64,000 bases of DNA from Leuctra nigra. Lineage: Eukaryota; Arthropoda; Insecta; Plecoptera; Leuctridae. Positions 57,151 through 64,000 of the stretch are shown one piece after another. The stretch lies in NCBI GenBank assembly GCA_934045905.1, contig OW203768.1, positions 22,473,060 to 22,537,059 of the forward strand, given 5' to 3'. The notes under the pieces were generated by a model. The model saw only the letters and a list, made by a program, of their open reading frames with translations. It had not been told where the DNA came from and did no database searches. Numbering within the stretch: position 1 is the first letter of the stretch; each line of letters starts with the position of its first letter. The position numbers were made by a program, and so were the translations under genes.

Positions 57151-58150
57151 GAGAAAACGTCAGTCACGGATCAATCTTGTATTACATCATCACTTTACCG
57201 AATTTTAGGTAACGTTTCTTGCATCCTAACGAATGTGCGCGCGTACTACCTACTATCTTACATAAATAATGACACACTTGAGAAATTTACTACCACTTGT
57301 CAACATCACGATATCAAAATAAATAATTGTTTTGTCTGGTTAAAAAACGCTAAACGTAAAGGTGCGTATCGACCTTTTGTGATTTGTTTTCTACAATCTC
57401 AGTGTAAGTTTGTTTATGGTGGCACCACTGATTTATTGTCATTACTTGTGCATTATTTGTGTCGCCTAATTAGTACTAATTGATGCCCACGTAGAAGTTG
57501 TTGACTCAACGATCTACCTCGTATTATTCCAGGTCAACAGTTGTCGTGCTATTGTTAAACCCACCTATTGATTAGTGCTGGAAACCCTGACACATTTAGA
57601 TTACCTCATATTTTCACCATTTTCGTGATAAACCAAAACTGCACGGTTTTTCGCTAGAAAGAAAGTCTCGTTTCCTGTTTACCATAACAATGAAATGTAT
57701 TTTTTCAAATTCGTAAGACGAAGACATTGTAATGAATGGAAAGTTGAAGATTGAATGCCAAGCTTTTCTTCAGCCGGTGCAAACAAACGTCAAATAATTC
57801 GTCGAATAGTTTGAAATAATCAAGCTGAAATACACAATGAGGGATTCGAAATGTCGAATATTTATTGGTAGTGTCAAAAATTAGCACGATTTGTGACAGT
57901 CCAAGAAGAACAGTGTCATTGAACTCAAATCGTTCGTGTGCTTTAAACATTTAAAAAACCTTCCATAATTAGTACTCGATTATTCTACGCAAGAAATTTA
58001 AACTTCAAACAAAATATTTGAACGGTTGAATCGTTCGCTAGCGTCACCTCTGATTTCGAACAGGTAAAGGCGCCTCAGGGCACCCACCAGTCATGATTTA
58101 CCCTGAGAACACACGGACAAAGTTCCTGAGAAGCAACCTATGAAACTCAC

Positions 58151-58320
58151 CTCAGTTCTTACGACGTCAGCAACTAATCCAATATGCGTCGTGATCGATA
58201 CACACTCATGTGTCGCACTGTACACTGTGATGTTTGAACCAGATGGTCTGATACACGAGAGCGGAGAGTAACTAACGGACGGACGTGTACCTGCTCTACC
58301 TGCGAGCGCTAACTGACTGA
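58151..58320 (-). promoter_or_regulatory. nuf: Candidate alternative 5' UTR exon and promoter of nuf (58.3 kb)
   Basis: On the minus strand an NRF1-like GCGCATGCGC (58372-58381) precedes a cluster of initiator-like motifs TTCAGTTCAGTCAGTTAGCG (about 58304-58324). The CpG-bearing stretch then ends at a strong donor AACTGAG|GTGAGT (58151/58150). The donor phase does not fit the next coding exon (it would create a TGA), so the exon would be untranslated, with translation from the ATG of 31145-31286. It contains an 11-codon uORF (ATGAGTGTG...TAG). Inference only. Confidence 0.5.
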
Positions 58321-58544
58321 ACTGAACATTCCTTCCAACTTTCAAACGTGTACCGCTCTCTACCTAGTCGGCGCATGCGCGCAGGCGGCAATTCCATTCA
58401 CCGTTGAAAACAGCCGAGCCGGCGGTATTTTTGTTTCTTACTGTTGTTTACAAACTGATTATAATTGGTATCGAGTAATTTAAGTTCTACATAATCATTT
58501 GTATGAATTAACTGTTTATATTTTAGTCGACACCTATTAGAGGT

Positions 58545-59085
58545 CACCTTCCCAGAATTTGCCTCTTGACTGAACTGAGGGAACATGGGCGTCCACAGGG
58601 GCAAGGGGGGGGGAGCTTGCCCCCTCCCCCCCCCCCCCCCCCCTCCTGGGTGTCAGGAAAACATACACATTTTCTGGGGTTTCACGTATAGTTTCATTTT
58701 GTAACCAAAAAACAAAAGAAAATTGATTTCAAAGTGTCAAAAAACAAAAAATGCCTTGCAGGGCAGGTTTGAGCGTCTCTCTCTCCCACCACCCCAAAGT
58801 GCAATATTTAAAAAAATATTGAATATTTCAACAAAATACATCTCATTTAGGACCATCCTAGATCTCATAAAGTCTCAAAATTGATCTTTGGAAAGTATCC
58901 AAAATCCAAAAACGCCCTGCGGGGCAGGGTGGGGGCGCTCCCCCCCCCCCCCCTTTGCCCGTAAATTATTGTTTTCCTTGCCCTGCCCCCACCTGGCAGG
59001 AATCCTGAAGACGCCCGTGGCGGGAAACCATGAAAACGCTTAGTCAGGAAGGTCGGCCGCGGGAATCGAGCCCAGGGCCTATATC
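58545..59085 (-). repeat. SINE family A copy split by a hAT-type insertion
   Basis: The left part TTCCCAGAATTTGCCTCTTG ... CTGAGGGAA and the right part GGGAAACCATG ... GGCCGCGGGAATCGAGCCC are contiguous in the family consensus. They are separated here by the element 58584-59019. Confidence 0.8.
58584..59019. mobile_element. hAT-like element inserted in a SINE
   Basis: Inverted ends CATGGGCGTCCACAGG and CCTGAAGACGCCCGTG, two TGCNxTGCGGGGCAGG-type palindromes and C homopolymers. The target duplication is degraded (TGAGGGAA/GCGGGAAA). Confidence 0.75.
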
Positions 59086-59642
59086 TTGCTCCTTAAATTT
59101 TCAGCTTAAACTGTATTTATTTTATTTTTGAAATGTTTGAGCGTATTTTATAGTATGGGAGAGGATGAGTGAACGCAGCTCTGTCATTATATAAATTGCT
59201 TTCAATGGTTCTCTGAAGATGGAGGGCTCAACAAAATGCAGGGGCTTGAAGACAGTCTTTTAGCTGATTACATTTGCATTTAGTAGCATTTCACTTATCA
59301 ATATTACCTCTAGTTGAATGTAATTTCTATGGCGACTTTATTTGCAAAATGTGGATGAGGGGAGACTTTTTGGACTGTCACTCTGAAGCATCCGTCATTC
59401 ATAAAGGAAGTCGCAGTTGACGAATTACAATTCTAGGACAAGCAATACATTACAATTACAATACAATTGTTGACATTTATTTTTATTTATGACTGGCGGT
59501 CACACATCATGATGTCAATATCTTTTGCCTGGGTATGTTCGGAATCACAGTCTTTATTTTGTCATGAAAACATGATCGTATCATGTTTTCGAGACTTTTC
59601 GTCTACGATCGTCCAGGACAAGTGATCCAGGACAAGGATTAC

Positions 59643-59745
59643 CTGGACATTCCCGCAGGACGCGCTGGACGCCGATGTAGAAGTCGTCGAAGCTCAGCAC
59701 GCCTCGTCCTGCCGGGTCCAGCTGCAGGACGATGTCAGTCACGTC
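59643..59745 (-). CDS. nuf: nuf EF-hand exon
   Basis: The exon runs from acceptor GTGTCTTGCAG in phase 0 to donor TGTCCAG|GTAATC, leaving one base. Thirty-four codons read DVTDIVLQLDPAGRGVLSFD and DFYIGVQRVLRECP. This is the second EF-hand of class II Rab11-FIPs: an entering helix, loop LDPAGRGVLSFDDF and an exiting helix. The loop has D, G and the terminal D in place, but A and R replace oxygen-bearing ligands at loop positions 3 and 5, so calcium binding may be weak. FIP3/FIP4 EF-hands are also degenerate. One base joins the GT of 31145-31286 to form Gly (ECPG-TMMAPQRQ). Confidence 0.92.
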
Positions 59746-59799
59746 CTGCAAGACACAGATGTTAGAATAACCTTTTCAACAACTTCATCTTAGTGGAAG

Positions 59800-60000
59800 T
59801 CCATTTCGATCCTTCAGGCGAGCTCATGAACCAGTAATTCTGTCTTCATCCAATCATATTTGTAAAGGTGACATGAGTCATTGTGCAAAAGAATACTTCA
59901 ATATAACTGTATTTGCTGGCATCACAATGACAATTGACAATGCTTGATTACATCATTTCCAAAAGTTTGCACTCAAAATCAAGAACACACGTGACTTTTA
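59800..60000. repeat. MITE/SINE family B copy, ends decayed
   Basis: TCCATTTCGATCCTTCAGGC, TTCATCCAATCATATTTGTA and ATGAGTCATTGTGCA match 14447-14690. Confidence 0.65.
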
Positions 60001-60004
60001 GTGA

Positions 60005-60160
60005 TACTTAACGTCGCACTGTTCTGCAACTAGCCTAATTGCGCCGGGTGAATTATGATGATGAATGATGATGAAGAATTCGGTAAGGATGACATGGGAA
60101 GGAGGCGGTCGTGCCTATTAGTACGGAACCTTCCCAGCATTTGTCCCTCGAAAGAGTGAA
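60005..60160 (-). repeat. SINE family A copy
   Basis: TTAACGTCGCACTGTTCTGC, AACTAGCCTAATTGCG, AGGAGGCGGTCGTGCCTATT and TTCCCAGCATTTGTC. Confidence 0.75.
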
Positions 60161-60192
60161 TCCTCTAGAAGCAGAAAGTACGGGGGTGGTAT

Positions 60193-60533
60193 AGTACGTC
60201 CAGCGAGCGTGTAGCCTTTCCTTTCATAAGATGAGCAGTATTGTTCGACCCTTGTTCGACCGTTAAGCTCTGACAAGATACAACTCTTTTTATGACCTGC
60301 CACCCCTTCCACCTACACAGTTGCCATTTTAAACAACTTTCCTTGAATTTTAAAAGCCAACTGCATTGAAAGATATTTGGCACCACAACAAAACAACCCT
60401 TTCCCGAACACCTGCAGTGGTTGAGAGATATTTACAACCGACACGCGTCAAAACACTCAGGATTACAAGCTAAACCCATTGTTGAATTTTACACAGCATT
60501 TGCTGAACTGGCTACACGCTCGCTGGACGTACT
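60193..60533. mobile_element. MITE with perfect 24-bp inverted ends
   Basis: AGTACGTCCAGCGAGCGTGT (plus AGCC) at the left is exactly inverted at the right. A 341-bp AT-rich interior lacks coding. A TA precedes the left end; the target duplication is unclear. Confidence 0.85.
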
Positions 60534-60589
60534 GTAATCACTGTCAGCCAATGAGAGCACTCAACTCTCTGGTATTGCTTGACAGTTAC

Positions 60590-60641
60590 CTGAGCCGTAT
60601 GCACGCCTATCCCATGGACAAGGAAGGTATCCGCGTCCTCG
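60590..60641 (-). CDS. nuf: nuf 52-nt exon, end of the first EF-hand (tentative)
   Basis: Between CACTCCAG and CTCAG|GTAACT lie one base (completing a Ser-type codon) and 17 codons, EDADTFLVHGIGVHTAQ, ending in phase 0. That phase is required by the EF-hand exon 59643-59745, and together they read HTAQDVTDIVLQLDPAGRG. The pattern E-D-x-x-x-F followed by a short helix matches the exit from the first EF-hand in class II FIPs, whose calcium loop would be in an earlier exon beyond the window. The acceptor has a poor pyrimidine tract, and the frame stays open about 20 codons further upstream, so the 5' edge is uncertain. Confidence 0.6.
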
Positions 60642-61154
60642 CTGGAGTGTGACTGGAGTTCTATGGAACTCACCGCGTGGGAACTCCAGGAATATCATGT
60701 CATGTCATGTCTAGTTCTCACACTCAACCCTTTCCTTTCTACACACTTTTACTTGTTTCAGCTGCAGCGATCCGATATCACTGCTGTCATACGCACAGCA
60801 ACACATCTATTCATCGGTTGCATGTGATGTCATCTCATTGTTGCCGGCTACCATCTTGATGGCACACAGAATAGCTGTGATTCTCTGCTTTTTTGACGAT
60901 ATTTTATAGTTAATGGCTACCTGGGAAATTGTATATGCTCCGGAGATATCTTTAGTACGCAGAGGAATCACTCACATTACAAAAATACATCGATTTACGT
61001 CAATAATAAGTTATAATCTGACCCGTCAACGTGCCAACAAAATGTCCGTCCTCAGTCACATGGAAAATTCAATAATTTAGCCTTGCTGATATAAAACAAA
61101 AGAAGTTCGTGCAAGCTATGAATTAGCACTTGCTGAGTAGAAGAATCAACATAT

Positions 61155-61431
61155 CGGTACCTCAGAGGTAGAAGGCCGGATATCATTTCAATGATTCTTG
61201 AGGTGAGCTAAAAAAACAGTAAATTTGTATTCAACCAATCATATTTGTATCTAATAGATACAGGAGTCATTATGTACGACGAGAATACTTCAATTTAACT
61301 GTATTTGTTGACATAAGTCAAATGGCAATTGATAGAGCTTGATTATACATAATTTAAGAGAGAGGGTGCAAAACAAAATCGAGGAAATTGACTTCCTCCC
61401 TTCTTCTACCTACAAGTACAGAACAGAAATT
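61155..61431. repeat. MITE/SINE family B copy, longest
   Basis: CGGTACCTCAGAGGTAGAAG at the left and CCTTCTTCTACCTACAAGTA at the right are inverted; the interior has ACCAATCATATTTGTA. Confidence 0.75.
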
Positions 61432-61447
61432 ACAGATACAGATACTC

Positions 61448-62674
61448 CATTGTAGTGGAGTCAAGATGTCTTATATAATGGCAAATTAGTGCGTTTATGA
61501 TACCTTTTGTGAAAATTTGTACCCTTACTAATTCGAGTATGAGGAATCCAAAAATCAATGGCACCAACCTGAGAATTTAATACTCTCTGCGTAATTAGCA
61601 TAAGTAGCATAATTAATAAACATGGATAAAATAATATATAATTTTATAATATGGTCTTTATGGGTATCCATCGAAAGCTCGTCATGTCTACAATCCATAT
61701 AAATCATAAAAAATTAATTTTTTTCATTCACATAATAATTAACCGCATAATTAATTATTTTATAAAAATCGCCATTCAACAAAAAGCTTAAATGACCCCC
61801 TCAGATTTTGATAAAACTTGGTAGGATTGGTCACAAGCCCAAAGTAAAACATACGTATTTTTTGGTTTGTCCATTTATTGAGTACTTTTGGATTTCCAGG
61901 CCCTCAAAAATCGAAAAATCGAATTTGATGAAAATTTTGTGTTTAGTTCCTAATTAGCATAATTAATTATTAATTGATTGGTCACAATCCCAAATTAAAA
62001 CATACGTGTTTTTTGGTTTGTCCATTTATTGAGTACTTTTGGATTTCCAGGCCCTCAAAAATCGAAAAATCGAATTTTGATCAAAATTTTGTGTTAAGTT
62101 CCTAATTAGCATAATTAATTATAATTAATTATCTATCTATAACTAATTAGCATAATTAATTTTATTAATTATGCTAATTAGGAACTAAACACAAAATTTT
62201 GATAAAAATTCGATTTTTCGATTTTTGAGGGTCTGGAAATCCAAAAGTACTCAATAAATGGACAAACCAAAAAATACGTATGGTTTTCTTTGGGCTTGTG
62301 ACCAATCCTACCAAGTTTTTTAAAAATCGGAGAGGGTCATTTTAAGCTTTTTGCTGAATAACGATTTTTAAAAAATAACTAATTATACGATTAATTATTA
62401 TGTGAATGAAAAAATTGAAATTTTTATGATTTATATGGATTGTTGACATGACGAGCTTTTGATGGATACACATAAAGACCATATTATAAAATTTTATATT
62501 ATTTTATCTATGTTTATTAATTATGCTAATTATGCTAATTACGCAGAAAGTATTAATTTCTCAGGTTGGTGCCATTGATTTTTGGATTCCTCATACTCGA
62601 TTTAGTAAGGGTACCAATTTTCACGAAAGGTATCACAAATGCACTAATTTTAGACATCTTTACTCCACTATTGT
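61448..62674. repeat. Large foldback, arms about 500 bp
   Basis: The left arm (about 61448-61970) and right arm (about 62165-62674) are reverse complements with scattered mismatches. They share TAGTGGAGTCAAGATGTC, GATACCTTTTGTGAAAA, GGTTTGTCCATTTATTGAG and TTCCTAATTAGCATAATTAA. The spacer contains a second direct copy of the inner 135 bases (61978-62110). No coding capacity. Confidence 0.92.
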
Positions 62675-63914
62675 GAAGTACAGCAATTATGATTTATTTG
62701 ACGTTATTTAAATCACCTTTTTGATATTTTCCGTCGATGGAGGTAGAGTTTTTAATATTGCTCGCAATCCGTTATCTCAAATTCTCCATTCTATTCTTAT
62801 ATTTGAATTGAAAAACGCTAACATTGTAAGTAAACATGCATACTTTTAGTTGTTATGCGTGCGTTATGAACAATAGTGTACATGCTAATAGTAAGAAATA
62901 AAGCGGTGCAAATGTATTCTTTGTTCCAAACAGCCTTGTTCGTTCAATGTATCATATTCATGACACTACATTACATGCTCATTAGACCACCTCAAGTTGG
63001 TTCACATTTTACATTTTAGTTTTAATAACTATACAAAGAAGTGTAATTATTGTTAATGGAGAAACATTGTAATTGTGGTACATTTTTACATTTTTCTTTA
63101 CCCAGAAAATGATGACATAATAAATGCTATAACATGCGATGTGATGTATATTTTGAGATAGTTTGCACGAAATTATAAACATAACATGTGTAACAGAGCA
63201 CAGAAGTTATTTATAAATCCACTTCACAAATTCACTGAATGTCCTGACAATTCGGGAAAATGTTTTTCAGTTTGTATTAAAAGCAATTATGTTAAATTAG
63301 TAGATAATTCATACAAAAATAATTTTGGAAATATTGGTAATTCTAAATAAGAATTAATTCTAAATTCTGTTGTAAAGTAACAACATAAAATTTAAACCTC
63401 CATAAAATTACGTATTAAAATATGTGTATGTGATTCGTGAATATGACAGTTAATCGTTAGGACCTTCTACAGTGCGTCATGCACTATGAGTTTGCAATGC
63501 TTCACTCAACTTGTTAGATAAGATCGGATAAGATTCAGTCGCATAGTTTAGCCTTTTGTTCGGCAGAGTGAAACACTGAGAAAACATGAATCAATAGAAC
63601 AGAAAATATATTCTATACATTAGATTAGGGAAACAAATGAGATAAAGATAGGTAATGGACAACGTACCAAATGTAAACCTATGTTTAAAAACGCCAACTA
63701 TACAAACGAATTCCGAAATGCAGAAGTCTTCGGTTCTTCTTTCTAACAAATAAAATGATATTGAGATAATGAATAATGTATATTTTTTATGTAATTTCAA
63801 AGTCAAGTGTAATTATGCAATTTATTTTATAAAATCCTGAACACCGGAAGTGCGTTCTGGTCGGTGCCTCCATGACCGGAAGTAGTGTGTGTTGGTATTC
63901 GCGTATCAGCTGTG

Positions 63915-64000
63915 ACAGTGGCGGACTGGTCCAAGGCAGTGGCGGACAGGTAGCCAGTGGCGGACCGGTCCAAGGCAGTGGCGGACAGGTAGCCAGTGGC
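63915..64000. repeat. 39-bp tandem repeat running off the window
   Basis: CAGTGGCGGACTGGTCCAAG(G) alternates with CAGTGGCGGACAGGTAGC; two full composite units and the start of a third are visible. Confidence 0.85.

Larger units (their letters stand above)
31287..59642 (-). other. 28.4-kb nuf intron
   Basis: Between the EF-hand exon and the linker exon. It contains SINEs, three hAT-type elements with perfect 8-bp duplications (36726, 38108, 45008) and one more with degraded flanks (58584), foldbacks, a minisatellite (48976-49803), a 148-bp triplication (51933-52376), a tRNA-like foldback (53668-53891), and two candidate UTR first exons. GC-rich islands of unknown nature lie at 41320-41480 and 42060-42330. 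Stretches without any recognised feature include 32020-33060, 43000-44900, 50110-51280 and 54750-55900. Confidence 0.7.
59746..60589 (-). other. nuf intron with SINE and MITE
   Basis: A family-B-like piece (59800-60000), SINE family A (60005-60160) and the inverted-repeat element 60193-60533 fill nearly all of it. Confidence 0.7.
4681..60641 (-). other. nuf: nuf gene span: class II Rab11-FIP (Nuclear fallout, FIP3/4-like), 13 exons traced, 5' end missing
   Basis: Thirteen minus-strand exons join into one open frame of 504 residues: 60590-60641, 59643-59745, 31145-31286, 30190-30354, 28757-28798, 25578-25616, 24631-24748, 13627-13730, 12670-12810, 9234-9453, 8597-8741, 7797-7918 and 4681-4803. 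All junctions carry GT-AG sites and matching phases. The order is an EF-hand region (residues about 1-51 of the visible part), a linker with Pro/Ser-rich stretches (52-220), a coiled coil (221-464) and the Rab11-binding domain (465-504). Length and layout fit Drosophila Nuf and vertebrate FIP3/FIP4. The largest intron is 28.4 kb. The start codon of the long form is upstream of 64000. The first exon listed is the least certain. Confidence 0.93.
60642..64000 (-). other. 5' nuf intron reaching the window edge
   Basis: Holds the family-B repeat 61155-61431, the 1.2-kb foldback 61448-62674 and a 39-bp tandem repeat at the edge. No EF-hand loop coding (GAY-x-GAY-GGN-GAY type) was seen, so earlier nuf exons must lie beyond 64000. 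62700-63830 is AT-rich with nothing recognised. Confidence 0.65.

Noticed and set aside
56962..57483. 173-residue plus-strand ORF
   Set aside because: It runs through a SINE fragment and shows no domain or codon signal; the frame is open by chance.

Overview
This is animal nuclear DNA, most likely from an insect. Genes are split into short GT-AG exons in AT-rich sequence, initiator-like TCAGT motifs occur at candidate promoters, and the introns are packed with tRNA-derived SINEs, palindromic MITEs and hAT-type non-autonomous elements. The species cannot be named from the window; a hemipteran-type genome is only a guess.

Two genes can be read, and both are largely invisible to simple ORF scans because their exons are short. 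At 312-474 on the plus strand lies the last coding exon of an Erv1/ALR FAD-linked sulfhydryl oxidase (Alr/GFER). Converging on it, and filling almost all of the rest of the window on the minus strand, is a nuclear fallout / class II Rab11-FIP gene (nuf, Rab11-FIP3/4-like). I trace 13 nuf exons from 60641 down to the stop codon at 4681. Every junction is in phase. Together they give 504 residues of one protein: an EF-hand region, a Ser-rich linker containing QLYRSSSFNSSGRSSN, a long coiled coil, and a C-terminal Rab11-binding segment ([19 protein letters not shown]). The true N-terminus lies beyond 64000.

A separate exon at 19074-19295 starts with its own ATG after an in-frame stop. It cannot be entered in frame from the upstream exon, but it leaves in exactly the phase needed for the coiled-coil exons. 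It therefore looks like the first coding exon of a 358-residue short isoform. Two further candidate non-coding first exons (58151-58320 and 33702-33757) would start transcripts that lack the EF-hands. The picture is one Rab11 effector gene with several promoters and a run of exons whose length is a multiple of three.

The introns carry seven elements with two recognisable inverted ends and an 8-bp target duplication, six of them perfect (hAT-type). They also carry a pair of roughly 370-395 bp foldback MITEs, a 1.1-kb foldback with 229-bp arms, and a 1.2-kb foldback with arms of about 500 bp in the 5' intron. Other repeats are a five-copy array of a composite ETS/CRE motif (CCGGAAGTGACGTCAT), an 830-bp minisatellite, a 148-bp triplicated E-box repeat, a tRNA-like foldback, and several nested insertions. 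I found no clearly new biochemical system. The best leads are the alternative-promoter and microexon architecture of nuf, the large intronic hairpins, and the repeat families that carry transcription-factor-like motifs.
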